A stretch of 64,000 bases of DNA from Cupriavidus sp. P-10. Lineage in GTDB: Bacteria; Pseudomonadota; Gammaproteobacteria; Burkholderiales; Burkholderiaceae. The notes under the pieces were generated by a model, which was not told where the DNA came from, ran no database searches, and saw only the letters and a program-made list of their open reading frames with translations. The stretch covers positions 992,001 to 1,056,000 of the forward strand of contig NZ_AP025171.1 of assembly GCF_003402535.2 (NCBI RefSeq), in the 5' to 3' direction. Numbering within the stretch: the first letter of the stretch is position 1; every line of letters starts with the position of its first letter. The translations under genes were made by a program, and so were the position numbers. Below, in pieces: positions 1 through 8,533 of this stretch.

Positions 1-133
1 AGCTGATGCCGGCCTGCACCTCGCGCGCGCCCTTGACGACCTGCTCGGGGCCGATCAGGTTGACGCGGCCCAGCTGGTCGTCGGGGCCGAAATCACCCCA
101 GTTGGAACCCTGCGGACGTTGCTTCCAGCGCAT
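1..133 (-). CDS. Cyclase-family protein, N-terminal fragment (runs off the left edge)
   Basis: Only the first 44 codons are inside the window. The reading begins MRWKQRPQGSNWGDFGPDDQ and continues LGRVNLIGPEQV, which is the typical start of cyclase-family proteins (PF04199, related to kynurenine formamidase), metal-dependent hydrolases or cyclases. Its start codon lies one base past the stop of the IclR regulator gene (sequence ATGACATG on the minus strand), so the two are probably translationally coupled and co-transcribed. The substrate cannot be told from this fragment; the IclR partner suggests catabolism of a small carboxylic acid or aromatic compound (inference). Confidence 0.7.
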   Translation of the reverse strand, partial: MRWKQRPQGSNWGDFGPDDQLGRVNLIGPEQVVKGAREVQAGIS

Positions 134-134
134 G

Positions 135-971
135 TCATGCCTCCTCTTGCGTACGTGGCCGGGTGGCCGGTTTGTGTAGGTTGGGTCGTGGGTCGGGCCT
201 GGTGTCCGGATGCGCGCCGGCGTGCGATCGCCAGTGCTGGCAGATGGCGTCGGCTTCGCGCCGCAGCGCGCGCGCCATGGCCGCCTCGCGGGTGGTGATG
301 CGGTCATTGAGCGCGGCGATGCTGATCGCGCCCAGCGGGTAGCCGCCGGGGCCGGGCAGGGCGACGGCGATGCCGCCCATGCGCTCCACCACGACGTCCA
401 GCAATACGGCGTAGCCGCGCTCGCGCGTGGCCTGCACATGGCCCAGCAGCATGTCCCGGCTGAAGCGCGGGTAGCGGCGCATGGCCGGCGCGATGCCGTC
501 GAGCACGGCGTCGATCTCGGCATCGGGCAGCGCGGCCAGCAGCGCCAGGCTGCCCGCACCGATGCCCAGCGGCCGGCGGCTGCCGATGTCCAGGTAATTG
601 GCGCGGATCGGGAAGGTGCCCAGGCGCAGCTCGATGCAGACCGATTCGCAGCCGCTCGGCACCGACAGGATGGCGCTGTCCTCGAAGGCATTGGCCAGCC
701 GGATCAGTGCGGGGCGTACCAACGGGCGCAGGTCGGTGCGCTGCAGGGTGGCAGCATGCAGCGCGAGCCATTCAGGCCCCGGCGCAAAGGCCTTGGTGGC
801 GGGATCGCGGTGTACCAGGCCCTCGGCCGCCAGCGTTTCCAGCAGGCGCAGCGCCGAGGCCTTGTCGACGCCTGCGGCCAGCGCCAGGTCGGTAAGGCGG
901 CTGTTGCGGGCATCGGTCAGCGCGCGCAGCAGGCGGCAGGCTTTCTGCAGCGAGGTGCTCGGGGTGGTCAC
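135..971 (-). CDS. IclR-family transcriptional regulator
   Basis: A 278-residue protein with an N-terminal winged helix-turn-helix (about residues 5-65, with SLQKACRLLRALTD and LAAGVDKASALRLLETLAAE) and a C-terminal effector-binding region (about 80-250), the normal IclR layout and length. Such proteins bind small catabolic acids and control neighbouring degradation genes. It lies directly upstream of, and in one transcription unit with, the cyclase-family gene, and is divergent from the galactarate locus, with about 400 bp between them that could hold operators for either side. The ligand is unknown. The C-terminal tail after about residue 252 is Pro/Arg-rich and probably disordered. Confidence 0.88.
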   Translation of the reverse strand: MTTPSTSLQKACRLLRALTDARNSRLTDLALAAGVDKASALRLLETLAAEGLVHRDPATKAFAPGPEWLALHAATLQRTDLRPLVRPALIRLANAFEDSAILSVPSGCESVCIELRLGTFPIRANYLDIGSRRPLGIGAGSLALLAALPDAEIDAVLDGIAPAMRRYPRFSRDMLLGHVQATRERGYAVLLDVVVERMGGIAVALPGPGGYPLGAISIAALNDRITTREAAMARALRREADAICQHWRSHAGAHPDTRPDPRPNLHKPATRPRTQEEA

Positions 972-1378
972 GCCGGTGGTCTCCTTGTCCGGTTTTCGTC
1001 ACGTGAAACCGGTCAGGGGAGTTTATAGGCCATAGGAAAGGGCTGGTCATTCTGCGGTGCGGGAAAGTTTTGCCGGATGAAACTGGCCGTCAGGGCTTTG
1101 CGAAACCAGCGCCGAATTCGTCACATGAAAGCTTGTTGTAAGTCATCGTATGACATGGCGGATCGAAAATGTTATTCCGAAGGGAACCCGTCCAGTAGTA
1201 CCGGCGGCGCCAGAGACGCGCACCAGCAGTGGGATTGCAGCCAGGAAGCCGTCACGCCGGTGGCGCGTTCCGTGTACCGACCTAGGGAAATCCCGGAGTC
1301 ATTCGTCCGTATGACACATTACAATGTCATCAGACAACGTAACACTGGCAAGGCCCACATTGCCGATCCGGAGATGAC
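972..1378. other. Intergenic region between IclR gene and galactarate locus
   Basis: About 400 bp with no convincing gene; the short readings here have no family features. It is the divergent control region for the IclR/cyclase unit and the MFS relic/garD unit. It contains the palindrome listed at 1311-1330 and a related single half site (TATGACA) near 1148, and is more AT-rich than its surroundings. Confidence 0.6.
1311..1330. promoter_or_regulatory. Inverted repeat ATGACA-N8-TGTCAT, candidate operator
   Basis: Perfect 6-bp arms separated by 8 bp, about 50 bp upstream of the start of the transporter relic. The spacing suits a dimeric regulator. A lone copy of the ATGACA half lies near 1149. 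The binding protein is unknown: the adjacent IclR protein or a distant GntR-type sugar-acid regulator are both possible. Confidence 0.4.
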
Positions 1379-1629
1379 ATGGCAGTAAACGCGACAGCGG
1401 CGCGCACAGCGACCGCGGCAGCTGGTGGGCGTGGACCTCGGCCAGTACTGTATCAACGTGCTGGCGTGCCGGGCGGGCGCTTCTCCCGCTGGTGATCGGC
1501 TACATCCTCAGCGTTACGGGTTCGTTCAACGGCGCGCTGGTGTTCGTGGGCGTGAATGCACTGGTGACCGTGTTCTGCTACCTGGTCATCGTCAAGGATA
1601 TCCGTCGGGTGGAACTGCAGCCCGCCTGA
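1379..1629 (+). pseudogene. MFS sugar-acid transporter relic (internal deletion plus frameshift)
   Basis: The last 47 codons (1489-1629) read LVIGYILSVTGSFNGALVFV then [20 protein letters not shown] and end VELQPA-stop, the final membrane segments and tail of the anion:cation symporter group of MFS permeases (galactarate/glucarate transporters). Upstream, an ATG at 1379 with a GGAG ribosome site opens in a different frame and stops within 40 codons. The roughly 400 codons expected between them are missing. The position just before garD fits a former galactarate permease gene. That the 5' ATG is the original start is inference; the C-terminal relic is clear. Confidence 0.65.
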
Positions 1630-1648
1630 GCTTTCTGGAACAAGCAAA

Positions 1649-3208
1649 ATGAGTGAAGCCAATTCCTCGCAAGCGGTGCGTCCGCTGTACATCACGATGC
1701 ACCCCGACGACAACGTCGCCATCGTCGCCAACGACGGCGGGCTGCCTGCCGGCGCCACGTTCCCGTGCGGCCTTACGCTGGTCGAGGGCGTGCCCCAGGG
1801 CCACAAGGTCGCACTGGCCGACCTGCGCGAAGGCGACGAGGTGATCCGCTACAACGTGGTGATCGGCTACGCGCTGAAGGACCTGCCGCGCGGCAGCTGG
1901 ATCAACGAACGCGTGATCCGCATGCCGGCCGCGCCTGAGCTGCACGACCTGCCGGTCGGCACGCGCGTCACGCCGCTGCCGCCGCTGGAGGGCTACACCT
2001 TCGAGGGCTACCGCAATGCCGACGGTTCGGTCGGTACGCGCAATATCCTCGGCATCACCACCACCGTGCAATGCGTGGAGGGCGTGGTCGAGTTTGCCGT
2101 GCGGCGCATCAAGGAAGAGCTGCTGCCGAAGTATCCCAACGTCGATGACGTGGTGGGCCTGGAGCACACCTACGGCTGCGGCGTGGCGATCGACGCGCCG
2201 GACGCCGGCATTCCCATCCGCACCATCCGCAATATCGCGCTAAACCCCAACTTCGGCGGCGAAGTGATGATCGTCAGCCTGGGCTGCGAAAAGCTGCAGC
2301 CCACGCGGCTGGTCAGCGCCGGCACCATCCCGATCCAGAAGGAAGGCGAGCCGGACGTGGTCTGCCTGCAGGACGAACAGCACGTGGGCTTTGCGTCGAT
2401 GATCGATTCGATCATGACGACCGCCGAGAAACACCTGCAACGCCTGGATGCGCGCCGGCGCGAGACCTGCCCCGCATCCGACCTGGTGGTCGGCGTGCAG
2501 TGCGGCGGCAGCGATGCCTTCTCCGGCGTGACCGCCAACCCGGCGGTGGGCTTTGCCACCGACCTGCTGGTGCGCGCCGGCGGCACGGTGATGTTCTCCG
2601 AGGTGACCGAAGTCCGTGATGGCATCGATCAGCTCACCGCGCGCGCGGCCACGCCGGAAGTGGCCGAGGCCCTGATGAAGCAGATGGCCTGGTACGACGC
2701 CTACCTCGAAAAAGGCAAGGTCGACCGCAGCGCCAACACCACGCCCGGCAACAAGAAGGGCGGGCTGTCCAATATCGTGGAAAAGGCCATGGGCTCGATC
2801 GTCAAGTCCGGCACCGGCCCGATCCATGGCGTCAGCGGCCCGGGCGAGAAGGTGACGCAGAAGGGCCTGATCTATGCCGCCACGCCGGCTGGCGACTTTG
2901 TCTGCGGCACGCTGCAGCTGGCCGCCGGCATGAACCTGCACGTCTTCACCACCGGCCGCGGCACGCCGTACGGCCTGGCCGAGGTGCCGGTGATCAAGGT
3001 CTCGACGCGCAACGACCTGGCGCGCCGCTGGCACGACCTGATGGACGTCAACGCCGGCCGCATCGCCACCGGCGAAGCCACCATCGAAGAGGTGGGCTGG
3101 GAGCTGTTCCACACGCTGCTGGCGGTGGCCAGCGGCAAGAAGTCGTGGGCGGAACACTGGAAGATCAAGAACGCGCTGGTGCTGTTCAATCCGGCGCCGG
3201 TGACCTGA
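1649..3208 (+). CDS. garD: Galactarate dehydratase
   Basis: A 519-residue protein, close to the about 523 residues of E. coli GarD. It catalyses dehydration of galactarate (meso-galactaric acid) to 5-dehydro-4-deoxy-D-glucarate, an Fe(II)-dependent step of the UxaA/GarD family. Visible features are the N-terminal SAF-like domain (about 10-95), the [13 protein letters not shown] linker motif (about residues 119-131), and conserved cysteines in [17 protein letters not shown] and [12 protein letters not shown]. It follows the transporter relic by 20 bp, so its transcript probably begins upstream of the relic. No aldolase or dehydrogenase for the next steps is nearby, so the pathway must be completed elsewhere. 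Confidence 0.93.
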   Translation: MSEANSSQAVRPLYITMHPDDNVAIVANDGGLPAGATFPCGLTLVEGVPQGHKVALADLREGDEVIRYNVVIGYALKDLPRGSWINERVIRMPAAPELHDLPVGTRVTPLPPLEGYTFEGYRNADGSVGTRNILGITTTVQCVEGVVEFAVRRIKEELLPKYPNVDDVVGLEHTYGCGVAIDAPDAGIPIRTIRNIALNPNFGGEVMIVSLGCEKLQPTRLVSAGTIPIQKEGEPDVVCLQDEQHVGFASMIDSIMTTAEKHLQRLDARRRETCPASDLVVGVQCGGSDAFSGVTANPAVGFATDLLVRAGGTVMFSEVTEVRDGIDQLTARAATPEVAEALMKQMAWYDAYLEKGKVDRSANTTPGNKKGGLSNIVEKAMGSIVKSGTGPIHGVSGPGEKVTQKGLIYAATPAGDFVCGTLQLAAGMNLHVFTTGRGTPYGLAEVPVIKVSTRNDLARRWHDLMDVNAGRIATGEATIEEVGWELFHTLLAVASGKKSWAEHWKIKNALVLFNPAPVT

Positions 3209-3271
3209 GGCCTCGGCTTCCGGTTCTTCTCGTCGCTCGTCGTCGTCGTCGAAGGATTATTCATGGCTCTT

Positions 3272-3302
3272 GAGTGGGCGGCCGAAAAGGCCGCTCTTTT
3301 TT
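3272..3302 (+). terminator. Rho-independent terminator after garD
   Basis: Stem GCGGCC/GGCCGC with a GAAAA loop followed by TCTTTTTT, about 65 bp past the garD stop. It separates garD from the isochorismatase-family gene. Confidence 0.85.
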
Positions 3303-3455
3303 GCTTGAAAACTATATTCAAAATATTTGAACAACTATGTGATGATTCGAGTAATTTTTCAGGCACTTCGTTACGTATAGTTCATCCCATCGCAGCGCCA
3401 CAGGCACAGAGACGTTGCGGGAAATTAACCAATCTACTTAACGGAGCGCCCCATT

Positions 3456-4142
3456 ATGTCGAACGCCAAACTGGAAGTCCTGACCCCGCAAAACAGCCAG
3501 CTGATCATCATCGACCACCAGCCGCAGATGGCGTTCGGCGTCCAGTCGATGGACCGCCAGCTGATGAAGAACAACGTGGTCGGGCTGGCCAAGGCGGCAA
3601 AGATCTTCGACATCCCGACCACGATCACCACGGTCGAGTCGGATTCGTTCTCCGGCTACACCTACCCCGAACTGCTCGACGTATTCCCCGGCAAGGAAAC
3701 GCTGGAACGCACCTCGATGAACTCGTGGGACGACCAGAAGGTGCGCGACGCGCTGGCCGCCGCCGGCCGCAGGAAGATCATCGTCGCCGGACTGTGGACC
3801 GAGGTGTGCAACACCACCTTCGCGCTGTCGGCCATGCATGACAGCGACTACGAGATCTACATAGTTGCCGACGCCTCGGGCGGTACCAGCAAGGAAGCGC
3901 ACGACTACGCCATGCAGCGCATGGTGCAGGCCGGCGTGGTGCCGGTGACCTGGCAGCAGGTGGTGCTGGAGTGGCAGCGCGACTGGGCCCGCCGCGACTC
4001 GTACGACGCCGTGATGGCGCTGGTCAAGGAACACTCCGGCGCCTACGGCATGGGCGTGGACTACGCCTACACCATGGTGCACAAGGCCGCGCAGCGCACC
4101 GCGTCGCAGCACGTGTCGCTGGCCCCCGTTCCCGCGGTCTGA
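3456..4142 (+). CDS. Isochorismatase-family (YcaC-like) hydrolase
   Basis: A 228-residue cysteine hydrolase of the isochorismatase fold. The catalytic Asp lies in the first strand (QLIIIDHQPQMAF) and the nucleophile Cys in GLWTEVCNTTFALSAM, with the VADASGGTSKEAHDYAM helix typical of YcaC-like proteins. Members hydrolyse amides or related C-N bonds, but most YcaC homologues have no known substrate. The start is supported by a GGAG-containing ribosome site. It has its own unit behind the garD terminator. The C-terminal stretch after about residue 185 is longer than in minimal family members. The physiological substrate is unknown. Confidence 0.85.
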   Translation: MSNAKLEVLTPQNSQLIIIDHQPQMAFGVQSMDRQLMKNNVVGLAKAAKIFDIPTTITTVESDSFSGYTYPELLDVFPGKETLERTSMNSWDDQKVRDALAAAGRRKIIVAGLWTEVCNTTFALSAMHDSDYEIYIVADASGGTSKEAHDYAMQRMVQAGVVPVTWQQVVLEWQRDWARRDSYDAVMALVKEHSGAYGMGVDYAYTMVHKAAQRTASQHVSLAPVPAV

Positions 4143-4183
4143 CCGATCGCTGTTGCACTGGCATCCCGGACAAGGAGAACAAC

Positions 4184-4297
4184 ATGAATATCGGTGCAAG
4201 GCTTGGCCGCGGCGCTTGCCTGCTGGGATGCTGGCTTGCAGTGATGATGGGCAGCGTCGGCGCCGCGGCGGTGGTGGCGCAGACGCTGGCGGTGTGA
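4184..4297 (+). CDS. 37-residue single-span membrane peptide, function unknown
   Basis: ATG at 4184 follows a strong AAGGAG ribosome site at an ideal distance. The product is a short basic start (MNIGARLGRG) followed by one hydrophobic stretch of about 22 residues (CLLGCWLAVMMGSVGAAAVV). It sits 41 bp after the YcaC-like gene on the same strand and probably shares its transcript. It could be a small membrane protein or a bare secretion signal. The ribosome site and hydrophobicity are the only support. Confidence 0.5.
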   Translation: MNIGARLGRGACLLGCWLAVMMGSVGAAAVVAQTLAV

Positions 4298-4309
4298 GGC
4301 GATCCGGGG

Positions 4310-4990
4310 CTAGCGCAGCCATGGAAGCTGGACGCCGCTGAACGCCAGCGCCAGCCCGCCGACCACGACCAGGCTGAGCGCCCACACCACGTCGAGGTTG
4401 AACCAGCTGCGCGACACGAATTTAAGCCCGACGTAGCGATAGACCAGCCACGCTACCACGCCGCCTGTCGCGATCATGGCCGCGGCATGCACGACGGACA
4501 CGAGCAGCGCCATGGAAACATTAGCGCCCATCAGCGCGGCGGCGGCCTGGTGGCCGGCATCCTCGTCGGCGCGGCACAGCCCGAGATAGATCGGCACCAG
4601 CATCAGCCCAGCGCCGTGCGCGATCGCCACGGCGAAGGACCATAGCGCGAGGCGCGACGGCGGAATGCGCGCCAGTGCGCGCGGATGGCGGCGCCACACC
4701 AGCAGCGCCACGCCCCAGCCGATTACCAGCAGCCCCGCGGCAAACTGCAGCGGCGCCTGCCAGCGCACCAGCATGGCCAGCACGCCGAACGGCAGCATGA
4801 CCGCGATCATCGCCAGCAGATGGCCCAGCGCCAGCGAACCGAGCGCCGACACCACCGCGCGATCCTGCTGCGCCAGCAAACCGTTCGATACAGCAAGCGG
4901 CCATCCCATCGCGGGATTCAGGCCGTGATAGATGCCGCTTGCCAGGACCGCCGACCACAGGCCGGCATGCTCCCAGGAGAGCGCGGTCAA
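4310..4990 (-). CDS. Polytopic membrane protein coupled to methanethiol oxidase
   Basis: A 226-residue protein with about six predicted membrane segments. Notable motifs are GIYHGLNPAMGW near the N-terminus and AIAHGAGLMLVPIY in the middle, in which histidines lie in or next to membrane helices, as in some metal permeases. The start is TTG, overlapping the stop of the upstream gene in a TTGA arrangement, so translation is coupled. I do not recognise a named family. Given that methanethiol oxidase is a copper protein, a role in metal supply or in membrane attachment is a reasonable inference, but it is unproven. Confidence 0.7.
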   Translation of the reverse strand: MTALSWEHAGLWSAVLASGIYHGLNPAMGWPLAVSNGLLAQQDRAVVSALGSLALGHLLAMIAVMLPFGVLAMLVRWQAPLQFAAGLLVIGWGVALLVWRRHPRALARIPPSRLALWSFAVAIAHGAGLMLVPIYLGLCRADEDAGHQAAAALMGANVSMALLVSVVHAAAMIATGGVVAWLVYRYVGLKFVSRSWFNLDVVWALSLVVVGGLALAFSGVQLPWLR

Positions 4991-6393
4991 GTCCGGACCG
5001 ACGGGTAGCAGAACGAGTCAGTCGAGCAGTCGCCGCCTTCCAGCCGCACCTGGTGGGCGCGGTAGCCGTCGGGGAAGTCCACCCAGTAGTCGTCGGCCAG
5101 CGCCAGCCCGCCCTCCGGCTCGGCACGCCCCATCACCTGCACGCCGGGAACACCGTTGGGATAGAACTGGTTGTCCCAGGTGGAGTAGAGCGAATTGGTC
5201 CAGTAGACGCGCCTGCCGTCGCGGCTGATTTCGACCATCTGCGGGCCGCCGGCGAAGGTCTTGCCGTTCGGGTGCGGCGTGCGCCGCGCAATGCCGCCAA
5301 GATGGACCGAGCCCGACAGCCGGGGCTTGCGCGGGTCGCTGACGTCGTACTGGCGCATCTCGCCGGTGCCCCAGCAGGCCACGTAAAGAAACTTGTCGTC
5401 GATGGACAAATCGATATCGGTCACCAGCGGCGGCACCGCGCCGAAGCCTTGCAGCAAGGGCGGCAGCTGGTCGGCCGAAGCCGGCTCGGGCGGAATGGTC
5501 GCGGTCTTCTCCACATGGAACTTGCCGCCTTCGCGCCACCAGGTCCAGATCGAGCCTTCCAGGTTGGTGGTGTCGACCACCACGCCGACAAAGCCGTATT
5601 CGCGCACCGGATCGTGCGCGGGCCGGACTTCCAGCGCCATCTGGTGGTTGGCGCCGAGGTCGATGGTCTGCACGTTGCGGCGCCCGCGCAGGTCCCAGAA
5701 ATGCAGCTTGTGGCCGTACTTGTTGGCAAGCAGGTCCTCGGCCACCAGGCCGTTCTCGAACTGCGGCGGCAATGCCCATTCGCTCGACACCATGTAGTCG
5801 CGCGGCAGGTTCCACCAGAAGTCGTAGTGCTTCTCCTGCTCGCCGCGGTCGATTTCCCAGCGCCCGAGCACCTCGAAGGTCTCGCAGTCCATGATGAAGA
5901 TGCCGGGCAGCCCGTCGGTGCCGTCCTGGCCGGCGCCGCCGAGCGTGCTCACGTAGATCCCTTCCGGGCCGCAATGCACGGTGTGCGGCCGCGAGTAGCC
6001 GGTCTTGCTGATGATCTCGTCCGGCTCGATGATCTTGTGGATGCGCGCCTGCGTGGGATGCGGCTTGGTGTCTACGATATAAATGCGGGACGAGCGCATG
6101 CCCGGGATGATCAGGTAGCGCCGCTCCAGGAACGCGTGGCCGGTCAGCGGCGACAGCGCGGAGGAACAGGCATTCCAGCCGAAGTGATGCAGCTCGTCGC
6201 CCTTGTTGGTCATCGGCACGGTATGCACCACCGTGCTGTAGGTGGGCGAGCCGGGCTTGACGTCGATCACGGCCAGCGCGTCAGGGCGCGAGCCGTCGGG
6301 GCTCAGCAGCAGGGTGTAGGCAAATTCTTCCGGCGGCGCGCTCATCGCGAGCTGGGGCGACGGGTAAAACGTGGGATCCGGCCGCATGTTCAT
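4987..6393 (-). CDS. mtoX: Selenium-binding protein / methanethiol oxidase (SBP56 family)
   Basis: A 468-residue SBP56 beta-propeller protein. The bacterial family includes methanethiol oxidase, which converts methanethiol to formaldehyde, sulfide and hydrogen peroxide using copper. Candidate metal ligands are visible: the His pair in DELHHFGWNACSS, the histidines in SRPHTVHCGPEG and the C-terminal YRAHQVRL. I chose the start giving MNMRPDPTFYP because it is preceded by AAGGAGG on the minus strand; an in-frame start 57 bases upstream lacks one. No obvious Sec signal follows this start, whereas characterised methanethiol oxidases can be periplasmic. Substrate assignment is by family only. It is followed, with overlap, by a membrane protein gene. 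Confidence 0.85.
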   Translation of the reverse strand: MNMRPDPTFYPSPQLAMSAPPEEFAYTLLLSPDGSRPDALAVIDVKPGSPTYSTVVHTVPMTNKGDELHHFGWNACSSALSPLTGHAFLERRYLIIPGMRSSRIYIVDTKPHPTQARIHKIIEPDEIISKTGYSRPHTVHCGPEGIYVSTLGGAGQDGTDGLPGIFIMDCETFEVLGRWEIDRGEQEKHYDFWWNLPRDYMVSSEWALPPQFENGLVAEDLLANKYGHKLHFWDLRGRRNVQTIDLGANHQMALEVRPAHDPVREYGFVGVVVDTTNLEGSIWTWWREGGKFHVEKTATIPPEPASADQLPPLLQGFGAVPPLVTDIDLSIDDKFLYVACWGTGEMRQYDVSDPRKPRLSGSVHLGGIARRTPHPNGKTFAGGPQMVEISRDGRRVYWTNSLYSTWDNQFYPNGVPGVQVMGRAEPEGGLALADDYWVDFPDGYRAHQVRLEGGDCSTDSFCYPSVRT

Positions 6394-6710
6394 GGTTAGC
6401 CCTCCTTGTTCTACGCCGGTCACATGCCGCGAGATCGCGCAGGCCGGCATGGCAGCGTCCGCGCACGTAAGTGGAGTTCGAGCCTACTTAGCCTAGGTCG
6501 TTCTCCAACCCTAGTCAAACGCGGCCAGGGCGGCGGCGCAGGGCCGTTCTCGTCACGCTAAAGACGCCTGGCGCGTGAGCAAATGCGATGGTGCACCGCA
6601 CGTGCGCTGCCCGTGCCGGCAGGCATATCGTTATCGGCAATCGTTCGTTCCGGCCGCGGGCATCGCGCCCGTATGCTTTGGCTTCGATTCCGACCGATGC
6701 CCCGCGAGCC
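6394..6710. other. Divergent intergenic region mtoX / desaturase
   Basis: About 317 bp with no supported gene. It must carry the promoters for both divergent units. An in-frame ATG at 6588 could extend the desaturase by 41 residues, but that extension is basic, lacks conservation-like features and has no ribosome site. Short CCTAG repeats near 6492-6514 are the only visible structure. Confidence 0.5.
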
Positions 6711-7700
6711 ATGGCCAACTATCTCGACGACCGACAGCGCAGCGAACTCGCGCACGCCGCGCGTCACTGGCTGTGGCGCACCGAACTGCCGACCTGGCTG
6801 CTGATCGTGGCGGTGTACGGCGCATGGTTCGGCGTAGCCACGCAGGCGAGCCGGTTGGGCCTGCCGCTGGCATGCGTGCTGCTGACGCTGTGCACCACCT
6901 GGTACCTGTCGCTGCAGCATGAACTGATGCATGGCCATCCGACCCGGCTGCCCTGGCTGAACGCGCTGATCGGCGCGGCGCCGCTGGGCGTGTGGCTGCC
7001 GTATGGCCTGTACCGGCGCTGGCACCTGCAGCACCATGAAGCCGAACTGACGCATCCCGGCGGCGATCCGGAGAGCTATTTTCTGTACGCGGCGGACTGG
7101 CATGCGTCGGGCCCGTTCGCACGCAGGCTCTATGCCGTGCGCAACACGCTGGCGGGCCGCGTGCTGCTGCAACCCGCATTTTCGATCCTGGCCATCGGTG
7201 CCGATGCGTGGAGCAAGCTGCGCGCCGGCGACTGGCGCGATGTGCCGATGTGGCTGGCGCACCTGCTGGCGCTGGGCGTGCTGCTGGCCTGGCTGCAGGT
7301 GTACTGCGGCATGCCGGCATGGCTGATGCTGGCGGGCGTTGCGTATCCCGCGCTGTCGCTGTCGGCGATCCGTTCCTTCCATGAGCATCGCGCCACCGGC
7401 CCGCAGGCGGCGCGCAGCGTGATCAACGACGCCGGGCTGGCCTGGCGCCTGCTGTTCCTGAACAACAACTATCACCTGGTGCACCACGATCTGCCGTCGG
7501 TGCCGTGGTTTGTGCTGGGCCGGGTCTATCGGCGCCGCGCCGACGATTACCTGGCGCGCAACGACGGCTTCCTGGTGCGCGGCTATGGCGAATGGCTGGT
7601 GCGGTATGCGCTGCGCGCGGCCGCGCCGGTGGTCCATCCCCTGTTCCACGGGCCGTCCGACGGACCCCACTACGCGGCGAGGCCCTATGGCGAAGCCTGA
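6711..7700 (+). CDS. Membrane fatty acid desaturase-like protein
   Basis: A 329-residue integral membrane di-iron enzyme of the fatty acid desaturase/hydroxylase superfamily (PF00487). The three histidine boxes are present: HELMH (about residues 70-74), HLQHH (about 105-109) and HLVHH (about 255-259), with membrane helices between boxes one and two and before box three. The family inserts double bonds or hydroxyls into acyl chains at the cytoplasmic face. The last codons overlap the next gene by 14 bp, showing a tight operon with a PhnD-like protein. That pairing does not indicate an ordinary lipid role. Substrate unknown. Confidence 0.85.
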   Translation: MANYLDDRQRSELAHAARHWLWRTELPTWLLIVAVYGAWFGVATQASRLGLPLACVLLTLCTTWYLSLQHELMHGHPTRLPWLNALIGAAPLGVWLPYGLYRRWHLQHHEAELTHPGGDPESYFLYAADWHASGPFARRLYAVRNTLAGRVLLQPAFSILAIGADAWSKLRAGDWRDVPMWLAHLLALGVLLAWLQVYCGMPAWLMLAGVAYPALSLSAIRSFHEHRATGPQAARSVINDAGLAWRLLFLNNNYHLVHHDLPSVPWFVLGRVYRRRADDYLARNDGFLVRGYGEWLVRYALRAAAPVVHPLFHGPSDGPHYAARPYGEA

Positions 7701-8508
7701 GCACTGGGTCGCGGCGCTGCCGATGTACAACGTGTCGGCGTCCTTGCGCGCTGACTGGATCACGCTGATCGAGCGCGTGGCGCAATCGCTGCAACGCGCG
7801 GGCGTCGTGCTTACCGCCGTCGACCCCGGCGACGATGCCGCCGCGCTGCACGCATTCTGGCGGCGCGACGACGTGCTGCTGTCGCAGGCATGCGGCTATC
7901 CGCTGGTGCAGGGGCTGGCGCCGCATGTGCGGCTGATCGGCACGCCGCGCTTCCGGGTGCCGGGCTGCCAGTGGCATACCTATCGCAGCGCGATCGTGGT
8001 ACGGGCAGGCGACGGGCCCGGCACGCTCGATGCCTGCCGTGGCGCGCGGGCTGCCTGCAATGCGCCCGACTCACACAGCGGCATGAATGCGCTGCGCCAT
8101 GCGGTGGCGCCGCTGGCGCGTGCAGGGCGCTTCTTTGGCGAGGTGGTCCACACCGGCTCGCACCTGGCGTCGTTGGCGGCCGTGACCGCCGGCGAGGCAG
8201 ACGTGGCGGCGATCGATTGCGTGACGCTGGCCTATGCCGCCGAGCACCATCCCGATCTGGTGGCGGGCGTGCGGCAGATCGGCACCACGCGGGCGGTGGC
8301 GGGATTGCCGTTCATCGCATCGCGGCGGGCGGGTGCGCCGCTGGTGCAACGGGTGCGGGCGGCCATGCGGCAGGCCCTGCACGACGACGTGGCGCTGCGC
8401 GCCCGGCTGCGGCTGGAAGATGTGGTGCCCAGCGCGGTGGCGGACTACCAGCCGGTGTCCAGCATGGCGCTGGAGGCAAGCCTGCGGGGGTACAGCGCGC
8501 TCAACTGA
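7687..8508 (+). CDS. PhnD-like (phosphate/phosphonate-binding fold) protein without signal peptide
   Basis: A 273-residue protein matching the PF12974 periplasmic-binding fold: an opening strand (WVAALPMYNVSASLRADWIT), a middle region with APDSHSGMNALRHAV that resembles the ligand-loop SxSG motif, and a hinge region DVAAIDCVTLAYAAEHHPDL. Such proteins normally serve ABC importers, but there is no signal peptide at the start (MAKPEHWVAAL) and no permease or ATPase nearby. It overlaps the desaturase gene by 14 bp. It may be a cytoplasmic ligand sensor or carrier for the desaturase unit (inference). Confidence 0.75.
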   Translation: MAKPEHWVAALPMYNVSASLRADWITLIERVAQSLQRAGVVLTAVDPGDDAAALHAFWRRDDVLLSQACGYPLVQGLAPHVRLIGTPRFRVPGCQWHTYRSAIVVRAGDGPGTLDACRGARAACNAPDSHSGMNALRHAVAPLARAGRFFGEVVHTGSHLASLAAVTAGEADVAAIDCVTLAYAAEHHPDLVAGVRQIGTTRAVAGLPFIASRRAGAPLVQRVRAAMRQALHDDVALRARLRLEDVVPSAVADYQPVSSMALEASLRGYSALN

Positions 8509-8533
8509 GGCCGCGCCCGCCCTAATACCCGCC

